NCBI GenBank assembly: GCA_034509755.1
Contig: CM067541.1
Coordinates: 58,105,556 to 58,169,555 of the forward strand
DNA: 64,000 nt
Direction: 5' to 3'
Source: Anisodus tanguticus
Taxonomy: Eukaryota > Streptophyta > Magnoliopsida > Solanales > Solanaceae
Shown here: in pieces, positions 1 to 11,302 of the stretch
Position numbering within the stretch: position 1 is the stretch's first letter
How the letters are laid out: each line of letters begins with the position of its first letter
The notes under the pieces: generated by a model
The model's database searches: none
The model's input: only the letters and a program-made list of their open reading frames with translations
Told to the model about the DNA's origin: nothing
Made by a program: the position numbers and the translations under genes

Positions 1-1448
1 GCCAGAAAAATGATATAATGAATAACGTAAATATTGTTGATATTCATGTGCAAATTTAAAAATATCTATCCTAACAGTTGATCTAGGAAAACCGTTAAAA
101 GCAGGATTATACATATCTCTAATGTAATGAATAAATACAGGAGAGGAAAAAAATGAAAAAGGCAAACACTCCATCGCAACTAATTTTGCTATTGCTTCCC
201 TATCTCTATGTTTATCGTATTTAGGGCCTACAATTCCCCCCATCATCGGGTTAATTTGACCTTGTACTTGGTCCGGGACAATATGTGAACCTTGTCCCGA
301 CTGAGAGCGCATTGACGCACCCGACTTTGTAGCATCGTATTCATCTCACCTGGCTTTGTGAAGGTTTTGTACATGTCTCAATAAACCTCCAGTCCCACCC
401 TGACCTTTTCCCGTTTTAAATTTATAAACATTTTTACAAATTTGACATCTAACTACTTGATTCTCTGGTCCTATAAAAAAACTCATGCAGCCGATTTTAA
501 TTTTCGTTGTGTTGGGCCTCGTCTCATACCAGGGGGAATATGAGACGTTTCAGTTTCAGTCTGAGGTGCACTGGTGGGTGTGTCATCTAGATTAATTGGT
601 GTGTCATCTAGATTAATTGGTGTGTCATCTAGATTATCTTCTAAATTAAAGTATGGCTGAGTTGCATAAAATATCTCATCGTCTAATGGTATACCATTAA
701 AAAATTATGTTTCATCTATATTTGTGTAATCAATCAAATTATTCTGTCTAGGAATAAGATGACTAGAAGAAGTACCCCTGCCATTGTTACCCCTATTAGA
801 AGAAGCACACTTACCTTTAAACATACCTCTTATTCCTTCCATTTTAATTATGCTAATAAATAATTAAAGATAATGAAATTAAGTGCATTAATTAAAATAA
901 AGTAAAAATAATAATTTAAAGAAGGAACGACGCACGAGGTTGAAAATTAAAACTTTGCTCGATGGATGATCCTCAAGCTAGTTGCCAACTTCACTCCCAA
1001 TTTTTGAACATGATATAGTTATACGAATGAACAAATAAAATTTAATATTTAGTAGACAATGTAGACTTGTAGAGAGATAAATTGAGAGATTAGAGAGATT
1101 TGTGAGAAAGATGAAGAGAAAATGAGGTATTTATAGTTGAAAAAATTGGGTTAAAGTGTAAATATATTAACTTAGGGGTTAAAAATAAATATTAAGGGGT
1201 AGGGGGAGGCAAAAAATGGCCGTTGCACAACTTCCAAAATATAAAATGGCCGTTCTGCAACGGTTATTTTTTGCAAGGGGGATCAGGCTGGACCGGGCCG
1301 GGTCGGCGGGATCGGGACTGTATCGGGACGAGCCCAGGTCCCATCCTGAGTTTGAGTCCCGTTCCGGAATTTTTTTTTGCGGGACCGGGGCGGGGTTGGG
1401 GCAGGGTCTGGTCGGGACCGGGCCAACCCGGCCCACTGGCCAGCCATA
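1..1448 (-). mobile_element. hAT transposon, right part (runs off left edge)
   Basis: This is the 5' part of a hAT transposase region plus the element's terminal end, read on the minus strand. The first ~860 bases match the BED-finger/N-terminal half of the complete hAT copy at 15669-19199, including the poly-Ser/Gly start and the Met-Arg-Arg-Gly-Pro segment, but in-frame stops and gaps break the reading frame. The GC-rich subterminal block at 1265-1440 is followed by an end (…cactggccagccata) matching the TIR of the other copy, so the element should end near 1448. The left end lies outside the window, so no target duplication can be tested. Confidence 0.8.
577..637. repeat. 21-bp tandem repeat, about 2.8 copies
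   Basis: The unit ggtgtgtcatctagattaat is repeated head to tail inside the decayed hAT coding region. The complete hAT copy near 18290 has only one degenerate unit here, so this is a local slippage expansion. Confidence 0.85.
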
Positions 1449-1499
1449 GTTTTACTGCCAATTCAATTCATTCCTGATTTGTCCTTACGGGTACAATAA

Positions 1500-2099
1500 G
1501 AAAATCTTCTGAATTTTAAACTGAAAAAAGAAATAAATGGAATAAGAAAGCACACATGTTAGTATTTGTCTTATATTCAGCTGAGGAAAGTTATTTAGAC
1601 TAAGAACAAAACATCCAAGTCCTGCCTGGAAAATCTTCAGAAAATTACCTTAAAATAGTAATCTAAGCTTGAAAAAGGACATTGGAATTATTTGATATAG
1701 TTAAGAGAGTGAACACAGATCCAAATAACCTAATAATAGAGCACTAGATTGACAATATTGTGTGGCTGGGAACAAGTTTGTCGGCCTTAATATCTTGACG
1801 ATATATAATTAGCAAAACATTGTGTGATTTTATAACTTACTTTAACAATAGAAAACAAAAGAAGAATAAGAGAAAGAAGTTCATTTAGAAAGAATCTTTT
1901 TTATTAAAATAAGATAAGGCTGCAAAGCAGAAATATTTTTACCAACCTTCTTCCATCAAATGATTAATCTTTAATTTATCTTTTTCTATGGTATATTTCC
2001 ATACCTGAACTTCACTACTTTATTTAACCTTTTTCTTGTTCATTTAACTATTTTGGATTAGTTGGAAAATTAAAGCCCTCTGATTCATTGAGTCTAGCG
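1500..2099. other. intergenic, nothing recognised
   Basis: AT-rich sequence with no conserved reading frame, TIR or RNA motif that I can see. Confidence 0.5.
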
Positions 2100-2866
2100 A
2101 GAATCTTCAAAATCGAACCGTAATCGATAACCCAACTCAACCGTAAAATTGGCTTATTGGTACTGAGTTATCGGATTAACGACTGATAAACGGATTAAAA
2201 TTTTATATTTAATGATGACGGATTACTCAATTTCCTTATTGGGTAAACCGTTAATCCGTTAAGAATTAATATATTTACATTTTTATCCCTAGATATATAA
2301 AGTATCTATTTAAACCCTAAAGCAAAAGTCTCATTTATTTTTCTATCTCTTCTTGTTTATTCACCTTTGTCAAGGGAAAGAGAAAGAGAGGTCCATGACA
2401 AAGAAAAACACTAGTGTGTTAATGGTCACTTTGTTGATGCTATTATTCATGGCAATTTGCTTTTACATTGGCAATGCAGACTATTGTACTGAGTGCTACT
2501 GTCCTAAATGCTATAGAAGTTCAGACTATATAGGGCGATGACTGCTGCCCATAAAACGTCTATAATTACAAAGGTTCTGTTGTTTTATCTTTGCAAAAGC
2601 AGTTGTACAAAAGAATTGGAAGCTGTAATTTTAATTTGTCGATGGAAACTGGACTACATATTGCGATTTTAATTTTTATTGTTCTTAGATTCCCCCGATA
2701 CACTGTCCGATAACAGTCCGATAATTGCTAACCCGATACTAAACCAACCGATATCTTATCGGTTGGCTTGCGGATTAGTACATTTAAAAGTTGATAACCG
2801 ATAAGTCAAACCATTATGCATAATTATCTGTCCGATCCGCCCGATAAGCAACCTAGCCAGAATCTT
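2100..2866. mobile_element. putative non-autonomous DNA element with TATCGG-rich ends
   Basis: Both edges carry the same 8-mer agaatctt (2100-2107 and 2859-2866), within a 14-base direct repeat differing at one base (ctagcgagaatctt / ctagccagaatctt). An 8-bp duplication fits hAT insertion. Just inside, both ends are packed with ATCGATAACC / TATCGGTT / CCGATAAG motifs in opposite orientations, as in hAT subterminal repeats. A clean TIR is not visible, so the class is tentative. The element encloses the small peptide gene at 2395-2541. Confidence 0.5.
2395..2541 (+). CDS. small secreted cysteine-rich peptide (48 aa), unknown
   Basis: From the ATG at 2395 the frame gives 48 residues: a short basic start (MTKKN), a hydrophobic core at about residues 8-26 typical of a signal peptide, a plausible cleavage after Asn-Ala at 27-28, and a ~20-residue tail beginning DYCTECYCPKC. 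The four cysteines (31, 34, 36, 39) form C-x2-C-x-C-x2-C, a metal- or disulfide-cluster spacing. An upstream in-frame ATG at 2353 would add 14 residues before the signal peptide and would spoil its N-terminal position, so I prefer 2395. A TATA-like atatataaag at about 2291 and a CT-rich leader precede it. I do not recognise the family. It lies inside a putative transposable element and may be a captured or orphan gene. Expression is unproven. Confidence 0.45.
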   Translation: MTKKNTSVLMVTLLMLLFMAICFYIGNADYCTECYCPKCYRSSDYIGR

Positions 2867-4066
2867 ACCAATTGCCAACCTGGGATTGTCCCCCATAATA
2901 TAATCTCTTTTAATTTAAAAGTTAGTAAGAAGGTTTATGACATTCTCTTGGCTAATTGGACTTTTTAGCACTGTAAAACAGAAGAACAGAAGCTTCTCTT
3001 TCTGGTTAATCTATTGAAAATCATCCCCTAAGAAAATGTGTTATTGTGGCACCCAAGGATGTGGACTAGTCAATGAAATGGATAAAAAATGTGGAGGATA
3101 GCTTCATACTTCAGTTTTAGAAAAATACACACCGGGTAATTTCTTCTCCTATTTAAATATTACTGGAGCAAAGTTATCTAATATTTATGCCAATGAAAAA
3201 TAACAGATATCCAGTGAAATAGTTAAAGTGCATGCCAAATGACTCGACAATATCGGAGCCACCCTTGTTTAAACGGTCTCAATTAACACCCCTCCATTGA
3301 AAAATAATACTATGTACATAGGTGATCTTTTTAACGTATATATACTATGTGTTGAAACCTCTTAACTTGTTTGTATGTTTAATCCTTTATATTTTGCCTC
3401 CTTTAGTGAAAATTTTAGTTCCGCCAGGAACGAGAATGCCACCATTACTAAAAACAGATGTGCCATCATGGTTGACTCCCATCACAAACTAATTGCTTAG
3501 AGTTGTAACTAACTAAATCATTCATTATGAGACTTTTGAGCTAAGAAGGTCATTCATACAGCCTGGTTACAACATACTTTAACTAAATAATCATAAATGG
3601 TAGGAAAATTTCTGATTTAACCACTGTATAGTTTGACACCCAAAGCAAATTATTTGAATAATTAAATAATTAAAGCTTTGAATAATTATCCTTCCTAAAT
3701 TATTTGAATAATTATTTGAATAATTATCCTTCCTAAATTATCCTTCCTTTAATTATTCTGTATAATGGACAATTATTTGAATAATTAAAGCTCCTAATAA
3801 GGTGATGTTAACAGAGAAATATATCTTACATGAGGTGATGTTAACATTATACAGAATACTATAATAGCTCAACAAAAGCAAAAATTAGAATGTCCAAACC
3901 AATTATAGATTACAATAAGTGGGAAAGTAATCCCTTAATACTAAATCTAATCTTGTTGATTAGCAATTTCTGAAGCAGATTAAGCTAAAATCTCTGGTTA
4001 TATACAGCAGGCTCTTTCTCCTGTGGGGGCCTTAAATTGTGGTCCTGTGGACAAATGAATGGTCAT
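2867..4066. other. intergenic and 3' flank of the bHLH gene; AT-rich direct repeats
   Basis: No gene is seen. 3640-3860 holds interspersed copies of attatttgaataattaa, atccttcctaaatt and gaggtgatgttaaca, a local slippage or duplication cluster. The part next to 4066 is the likely 3' UTR of the minus-strand bHLH gene. Confidence 0.5.
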
Positions 4067-6764
4067 TTACATCTCAATTTTCATGTGAGACTCAGAATTA
4101 GGCACTGCATCAAAAGAAACAAATATATTAATAACAAGTTGAGTTTTTTCCTCATTATCAGTTGAAACACTTATAATAGGGGGATCACTGTGGTCCAAAC
4201 TTCCCATCATAACCACCGCACCCCCTCCCCTCACCCCCCCAATAAAATAAAATAACAGTAATTAAATAAATAAATAAAAATTGCTTCCCCTTCTCTTACC
4301 AGGGAATGTTTGTGACTGCAATATCAGATCCTGGTTAGGGTTCTGGTTAAATCCCATTTACACAATGCTTTGAAGGTCATCCTCACAAATTGTGGGAAGC
4401 TGGATAAATGAACTCAATCAGAAAATGCCAGTTGAAAATAAAGAACTTCTAGTATAATATTGGATGGATATGAGCTTAAATGGAGCAACATGGTCCGTTT
4501 TATTGTTGTTATTAGACATATAATGTGAATGGTAATCTGCAGAGTCGCTGAGCGGTTTGTTTACCTGAGCAAGATTTTCACCAAATCCATCTAATGGGAA
4601 CACATGTTGGTGCAAAGAGCCATTTGGTTGACATAACTGAAATAAAGGAAAATTTAACTCCATGGAATTCCATTAAAATGTAACAAGGAATTCAGTAGTC
4701 CTTACGTTGCTAGGACTCTCCAGAAATGCTGCCACATCCGTATCGGATCTTCCAAAAATACACAACTTTTGAAGGATCCGACATGCACTTGTCGACATTT
4801 TGAAGATTCCGAGCAACATAAGGAAGACATTCACTGATATATCAAACACTTACATCCTTGGGAAGGAGATTATCTATGTGAAAATCCATTCTTGGGTTCA
4901 CTGAAGCCAACTTCATGGACAAGAACTACAAAATGTTGCAATAAGGATCAATTAGATGAAGGACCAAAGCACATTTCATGGGCTATCTTCACAACATTGC
5001 TTCATCAAAACCTTGAATTACCTCAACTTGGCGTTGCAGTGACTGGACATAATTTATAATCTCGTCAAGCATTAATGCTTTTCCAGTCACCTAGTAAAAA
5101 TTGTTCATCTAGGTTAGAATTGGACCAAAAATGGCAGCTAAAAACTTAAACTTCCATGTAACTAAAGAGAAAAGAAAACGAAAAAACTGAAGAAACTAAT
5201 GTAGCAACTGGACAAACCTTATTACAGCCTGGTACAAGATCTTGCAAAAGCTTCATTCTTTGACTGATCTTCTCACGACGGACCTAATCAAATGGCAAAT
5301 AAGACGATAATTAGATAAGTAATATTGATTCATGCAAATTTGGTGTTCAAGCCGTTGAAAATATGATTAAGTAAATAAATGTGTGTTCTCTATCTTTCTT
5401 GAACTTTGAATATTTAGATGAGGTGGTCATACATGAGATCTCAGGTTCAAATTCGAACGAAGGCAAAAACACTATGGTGATTTCTTCCATCTATCTGACC
5501 GTTGGTGCACAGGGTTATGTGATAACTGTATTGGTGGAAGGTAGCATGCATCTCATGGAATTAACCGAGGTATGGGCAAGTTTGCCCGTACACCACAATT
5601 ATAAAAGATAAAAAAAAGAGACGGGCACATAATTCAACAGAGTCTTATGATCAATTATAAGAGCCACCTGTTATCACAATAAAATTTAACGTGAATCAAA
5701 CTCGCATGTAAAAACATGTTAAAATATATTCGTAGTAAAATAGTAATTGAACAAATAAAAATAATCACATAATTCTAACACAGACAAGAAAAAAAAGTAT
5801 CAAAGAATTTCAGATCTAGGCTTACTCTTTCAGCTAAACTGTGGCTATCAGTAGCTTGACCCCTTCTTGCTCTAACATGAATATAATCCTTTGGTGCCTC
5901 ACTAATCTTTTGATTTCCTTTTTGTTCTTTCTCAGCTTCATCACTTTCACTACCCCTTTGTTCCTCCATTTTAATACTTCCATTGTTGTTCCCATTGCCT
6001 TGTATTAATTTACATATCTTTTCCCATGTACCATCTCCATTATCACCTACAATTTGCACATTATTCTTTCCTTTCCCTCTTGAAACCCCTTTTCTTTTCC
6101 TAGAATTCAATACACTTGGTGTTTTTGACCCTATTTCACCACTTTTTACTTGCTCAGAAATAGAACACTCTTCATTAGAGTTGCCATTGGGACCTGAAAT
6201 TTTGCCCAAATTCAAAATTTCCACCTGGGTTTGGCTTGAATTTTTGTTTTGAACAAGAGAAGGGCTACTCAAATTTCCTCTCCCCATAGACCCGGTACAA
6301 GATCCATAACCCGATTCGTCATTGTTTAGTTCAAATTGACTCGTTCTGCCATTAAAACTAGGGCTACTAAAACAAGAAAATTTAGCAGCTAACCCTGGAT
6401 TAGCTGAAGGTGCGGAAAATGGGGGAGCAATCATAAGAACTGAATTCCCCAAATTGGATAATTTATCTTTTATGTGTAATTTTGGAGGAGAGTTTAAAGG
6501 TGTAGTATAACACCAACTACTATTATCATAATTTCCAACGTGATTAGTGAATTGGGGTGAAGGAGAGCTACAAATTGTGCCCAATTGGAGCGATGAACTA
6601 TCGTTGGATGAGACCATGGAACTCAAAGCTGAATCAAAATGGGTGTATTGATCTGTAGAATTTTTGTCCCAATGGGTGTTTAGAAAATAATCTGAATTTA
6701 ATTCTTGAGGTGAATGTAGGGAATTTAATGGAATTCCACCATTAGACAAGTAGTCATTATCCAT
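4067..6764 (-). CDS. bHLH transcription factor (bHLH62/CIB-like, subgroup XII), with premature stop
   Basis: Nuclear E-box-binding factor. Exons (minus): 6764-5826, 5283-5218, 5090-5022, 4925-4854, 4636-4565, 4399-4300, 4104-4067; all introns GT-AG and all joins in frame. Exon 1 (313 codons) is a Ser/Asn-rich N-terminus with a basic RKRKGVSRGKGK patch and ends with the family signature HVRARRGQATDSHSLAER. Exons 2-3 give the basic-HLH (VRREKISQRMKLLQDLVPGCNK, then VTGKALMLDEIINYVQSL). The conserved H/E/R DNA-contact residues are present. Exon 4 continues the zipper-like FLSMKLASVNPRMDF. Exon 6 reads LPTICEDDLQSIV, then TAA (4358-4360), then MGFNQNPNQDLILQS. The frame past the stop continues into exon 7 and ends HMKIEM, matching the usual family tail (…MKIEL). 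The predicted product is 419 aa instead of about 451. The bHLH itself is intact, so function may be retained. Subgroup placement is from family knowledge. Confidence 0.9.
4689..4827. mobile_element. short MITE in bHLH intron 4
   Basis: Imperfect terminal inverted repeats, ccttacgttgct at the left and agcaacataagg at the right, bound ~138 bp inside the intron between exons 4 and 5. No clear target duplication. Confidence 0.55.
5405..5618 (+). repeat. Au-type SINE in bHLH intron 1
   Basis: The body ending …ggtatgggcaagtttgcccgtacaccacaattataaaa followed by an A-rich tail is the characteristic Au-SINE 3' region. The 5' part has a B-box-like ggttcaaattcgaa at about 5445. Au SINEs are tRNA-derived retroposons found in Solanaceae and other plants. 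The element runs opposite to the host gene and lies wholly within intron 1. Any reading frame across it is non-coding. Confidence 0.75.
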
Positions 6765-6905
6765 GAAAGTAGATATTAAGATGAAATTTCACAAGAATGA
6801 GCTGAAATTAAGGTCAAAGTTTATAAATGTGGATAGTAAAAGGAAGGAAGGAAGCAAATGGGGAAAGGAGTCTCACATTTATAAACAGGCAGTGTGCATC
6901 GTAGA
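6765..6905 (-). promoter_or_regulatory. 5' UTR and proximal promoter of the bHLH gene
   Basis: A short interval between the ATG at 6764 and the GGATCC-rich transposon at ~6911. An AT-rich stretch ttataaatgtgg (about 6819 on plus) is compatible with a core promoter, but no TATA box can be fixed. The transposon leaves less than 150 bp of native upstream sequence. Confidence 0.35.
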
Positions 6906-6910
6906 AGGGG

Positions 6911-7737
6911 GACTAGGGATTGAAACGTATTGGATCTGGATCGGATACTACTAGATCCAGATTCAGATCCGTTTTTCATACCTGAATTCAAATCCGGATC
7001 CAGATCCAGCGGGTTCATAAAAATCATATCCAAATCCGGATCCATCGGATCCACGGATCGGATCTGGATCCACATGTAAAAAAATTTGTCTTGCTAAAAA
7101 TGTAATCTTGCTAAGAATTTTTTTTTGAACTGACAAACGATTTTTACTTAGCTAATAGTTTACTGTGTTTCAATTTTGAAATGTTCATATGAGATATTTT
7201 GTTCGTTGTCTCGTTTTGATTGTGAGCTATTAATTGAAAATGTTGGACAATGACAATAGTTGTGGAAAATGCCGACTAGTATTTTCACAACGCAGAACTT
7301 GCATGTGCTTGGAATCTTCACAAATGAAGTGAATATAATTTTAACTACTTGTCTATGGAGATGTTAGTCATTCACTAATATAACATTGATTTTATTATCG
7401 AAGTTACCTCTTTATTTTTTGATTTTTGAGTTAACGCGGGGATAAATTAAACTTGTTTTGAGAATTAAACTTGCAAGGATGTGCTTAGCAATTTTAAGAA
7501 AATACTTGTAAAATTACATTCTAGGTTATGAATATATTTAATAAAAAACGGATCCACGGGTCGGATCTGAACCGGATACGGATCTCAAATACAAGATTCA
7601 GATCCATATCTGATCCGTCAGACAAGGATCCGGGTCTGATCCGGATCCGTCGGGTCCAAATTTTGAAGATTCATATCCTATAAAACGGATTTGGATCCAC
7701 CGGATCCGGACCGGGTCCAGGATCCATTGCCATCTCT
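6911..7737. mobile_element. non-autonomous hAT-like element with GGATCC-rich ends
   Basis: About 150 bp at each end is built of repeated ggatccggatc/cagatccg motifs, inverted relative to each other, around an AT-rich core. The edges (tagggattgaaacg… and …ttgccatctctgg) resemble the TAGGGATGGCAA ends of plant hAT elements. I could not find an exact 8-bp duplication. Reading frames inside are repeat translation. Confidence 0.6.
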
Positions 7738-7787
7738 GGGGAACCTTTACACTAATAAAAACTTGATTTCTTTCACATTTAGAATTG

Positions 7788-8984
7788 GAGTTAATTCCGC
7801 TCACCAAGTTTACATAATTTCCTACAAAAATTACTTTTATTTTAATTAGGACAATAAAATTACTTAACTATTACTCTATTTTCTTCAAAGATACCTAAGC
7901 ACATTAAGAATCTCATTCTCTCCTAGTTGACATGTCATGTCGTTAAAATTCCATTTTTAAAAATAATTGATATATTTAACTCATCCAACTCATTTAACTA
8001 AATTCATATTTTATACTCAATCAAATATAACCCTATTAAAAAGGGGCAAAAGAATCAACCCATATGTTCTATTAAGCCACTTTTTAAAATATATTATCTT
8101 TCAATTTAAATTAAAATTCAAGTAATTTTTATCTTTCTATTCAAATTCAAATTTTCAAAAAATACATATTTGTTTTTACATTAAACAACATATTTTTTCA
8201 CATTAAAACGGAATTGCACAACTAACACAAAAATTACATTGATATCAGTTTAACTTTTTTTTAAAATCTAATTGAATAGTATATTCTTTTTTAAAAAAAA
8301 GTTAGTATAAATTTTCCTTTGTATTTTGAATTATTTATTTTTAAATATGTAGTATGTAATTTTTGATATTTTAATTTTCATACCATCGAGATCTTTTTAT
8401 TTCTCATGCAGAAGGCATAGAATTTTCATTACTAGTATTATATTATTACTCTTATATTTTATTTTAAAGTATTATACTATTAGTTTTATATGAAATATGA
8501 AATATAATATATTCTTAATTTATTTTATGTTAAGATATAGATATTTCAACTTGTCATCGTGTCATGTTAATATATAGCAATATATTAAACTAAAGCTCTA
8601 AAGTAACTCAAATTCAAACTTTTTTATTTTTTTATTTTTATTTTTAAAACTTATCTATAGATTTTAATATTTAATATTTTAATTCAAATTCATTTAGAAA
8701 CATGCTAGTTTGTTCCTTTGCAGCCTTTTAACCGAATCATGTTTGATCTAGTATAAGATACTTGTGGTTAAATGGATTTAATGAGATAAATAAGTTTATT
8801 ATTTAAAAAAAATAAGATTTTAATGATATGGCATGTCAACTAGGAGAGAAGGAGGTCTTTGAGATATTTAGGTATTTTTTGAGGAAAATAGTGATAGTTA
8901 AGTGACTTAATTGTCCTAAATGAAACAAAAGTGATTTTTGTAAGAAATTTCCTAAACTTGGGTGACTATCTAGGGAATTAACTC
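7788..8984. mobile_element. Mutator-like non-autonomous element with ~170-bp TIRs
   Basis: A long inverted repeat: the arm starting gagttaattccgctcacc at 7788 is matched over about 170 bp by the reverse complement of the arm ending ggaattaactc at 8984. Both arms contain ctcctagttgacatg. The flanks carry an exact 10-bp direct repeat tttagaattg (7778-7787 and 8985-8994), within the size range made by Mutator-like transposases. The core is AT-rich with no coding frame. Arm divergence is visible, so it is not recent. Confidence 0.8.
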
Positions 8985-8997
8985 TTTAGAATTGATA

Positions 8998-9249
8998 CTC
9001 TCACGTTAACTTTTACTTGTCCACTATACGAAAAAATATATTTTCACTTTTACCTGTCACTTTTAGCATATCAAGAGAAAAACATATTTCTTTTCATGTG
9101 TTTAAATTCAGCATTAGTATTTATTCCCCAAATCATTTTTCAAGACCTAAGACTAAACATCAACTATTGTGAATATTGTGGTAACATACTATTGTTTCTT
9201 AAGGGGTGGGTAAAGTCAAAAGTGGACAAGTAAAAGTGAACGGAGGGAG
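8998..9249. mobile_element. Stowaway-like MITE
   Basis: Ends ctctcacgttaacttttact… and …agtaaaagtgaacggaggg are inverted copies of the Stowaway-type CTCCCTCCGTTCACTTTTACTTG motif, with TA on the left flank. It sits directly against the right target duplication of the Mutator-like element. Confidence 0.65.
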
Positions 9250-9264
9250 TGTAACTTTTCCTTG

Positions 9265-9390
9265 TGTCGGGGGTATACCGAAAATACTCTCTCCACCTCT
9301 CAAGGTATGGGTAAAGTCTATGCACACTCTACTCTCCTCAGATCACGCTTTATTGAATTCCAATGGGTATGTTATTATTCGTATTGTTGC
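9265..9390 (-). repeat. SINE-like repeat, CAACAACATACCCAGTG family, copy 1
   Basis: Minus strand matches the other copies (caacaatacgaataataacatacccattg … tagactttacccatacctt…aggt). Degenerate. Confidence 0.6.
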
Positions 9391-10619
9391 AGAATTGATG
9401 TAACTTTAATTTTTTATTATTTTTATTATAAGTTGGACTCTAGAAAATCAAATCAATCGAAATCCTTTTCCAAGTTTGAGAATCATTCATGGTCTTGGAG
9501 TATGAGAGTAAACTTGGCATGAGAGGCTGATGTAGAGTTGTCCATATATACCCCGGCAAATACTTGTTGAGTGTACAAATGAAGTTTACATTAAAAGTTG
9601 ATAAGAACACAATGCTACGTATAATGTATAGTGATACTTTAATGACGTGAGATCATGTTTTGTGAAAATCTGTATAGACTTGACGTGAAGTATATAATAT
9701 CTCATCATGTTAAAAGTATTTTTGGGCTAATTTAGTATGACAATTGAAATCATAATTAATGGTTCAGCTAGACGAGTATGAAAATGACAAAGTGATGGCA
9801 TGAGACCCTCTTACGGTCTTCTCTCATCTACGAACTGATTTATTAGCGATAGATTGGAGACGCACACACAAAGAAGAAACCTATGGATTTTTTGTACCTA
9901 GCCATAAACAATTGGATGGTATGAGTGGCAGATAGTAAATCTCTATATTAACTTAAAATTATGCTGATGAGTCATGTGGAATTAGTTTAAAGAAGAGATT
10001 GTTAGGTGTATGAACAAAGTAATGTATTCAAAATTGATAAGAAAAAGAAATAATACATACTATGTGTAATGAGACTTTTTAAAAAAAATAAATCCGGCTG
10101 AGCTTAATAGAGAAAGATAATACTACTTTATGTTAAGAGTATTTTTATACTAGTTTTATTATGGTATTTTTTTTAAAAAAAGTCTGATTTAACACAATAA
10201 CACCGTCACATAAAAAATTGTACGCATAAATCTCTCGTTCCAGCTGCAAAGTTAAGCAAAATTACTCTACAATAGACTGGTTAATTTAGCTCATATATAA
10301 ATTATCATGTGAAAATTATAGTTTTCTAAAAACCCATGACGTGATTTGGACAGGTCAATCATTGCGCTGATTCCAACTTCTCCGGTTGGATCGGATAATG
10401 TCGGGTTTGTATACTCATATAATAATTATAGTACTACATAGTATATGAAAGTAGTAATTATAATTACGTATTACTCAACTCCGTTTCTTAGAATTGCAAT
10501 GACAAGCATGAATTCAAGTATTCTTCACACATCCTTTCCAAACTGACATAATTAGTTAATTAATTAGAGAATAGTCAATTTTATGTGACGGTGTATGCGT
10601 ATGAGTTTCAGAACACTTG
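9391..10619. other. intergenic, nothing recognised
   Basis: AT-rich with no conserved frame. A short motif ttatgtgacggtgt near 10580 echoes one near 10200, but I cannot define an element. Confidence 0.5.
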
Positions 10620-10971
10620 GGGGTCGTTTGGTTGAAAGGTAAATTATACATGAATTAGTTATACAGAGATTAATTGTATATGAATTAGTTATACAGAAAT
10701 TAGCTATACAAGGACTAGTTATATAAGGACTATTTAATCTCACAATCCATGTATAAATTTATACCACCATGGAGGTGGAATAAAGTTATACAACAATTTA
10801 AGTATAAAGTTATATCGGTATCAATTATACCGATAATGAAATGACAACCAAACACAGTAAAAGATATACAAAATTCTATACGGACATACTGATACCAACC
10901 AAACTCTATACTAAATTATGCAATGTTTTATACGTGTATTAGCCTTATACATAGGCCAACCAAACGACCCC
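10620..10971. mobile_element. MITE with GGGGTCGTTTGGTTG ends
   Basis: Perfect inverted ends ggggtcgtttggttg / caaccaaacgacccc? (right end reads ccaaccaaacgacccc) flank 352 bp rich in attagttatacag repeats. The superfamily is unclear because no matching 3-bp or 8-bp target duplication is seen. Confidence 0.65.
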
Positions 10972-11299
10972 TAAGGGTTGTTTGGTTGGTTTGTCCAACA
11001 TTTGGAAATGTACAACCTATATTAAGTAGAAAAGTAGAGGGTAAAATTTTCCTTGCACCTAATGTTGAATCAAATCATATTACTTTACTATGGTTAAGTT
11101 AAAAATTAGGGTAAAATGTATATTTTTTTAACTACTATGATTTAACAATAAAAATGTAAGCTAAGACATGCATCATATATTTATTAGGATTGATGTACAT
11201 ATCCGATACAAGTAAATTTTATTGAAGTCCTTTTGACAAATCCAAGACTTATGCGCTAAATTTCCACTATATATAATCTCTGCTGAAAAACGTTTTACT
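10972..11299. other. intergenic; start of a second TTTGGTTGG repeat
   Basis: Starts with gggttgtttggttggtttgtcc, the left end of a related MITE whose right end I could not find. Otherwise no feature. Confidence 0.4.
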
Positions 11300-11302
11300 A
11301 TA

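Noticed and set aside
588..635. CRISPR-like short repeats
   Set aside because: Head-to-tail 21-bp tandem repeat without spacers in a plant transposon; no CRISPR arrays are expected or seen.
1179..1477. Overlapping Gly/Pro/Arg-rich open frames on both strands
   Set aside because: They translate the GC-rich subterminal repeat of the hAT element; no codon bias or motif.
5381..5611. 76-codon open frame in bHLH intron 1
   Set aside because: Lies within an Au-type SINE; no protein motif.
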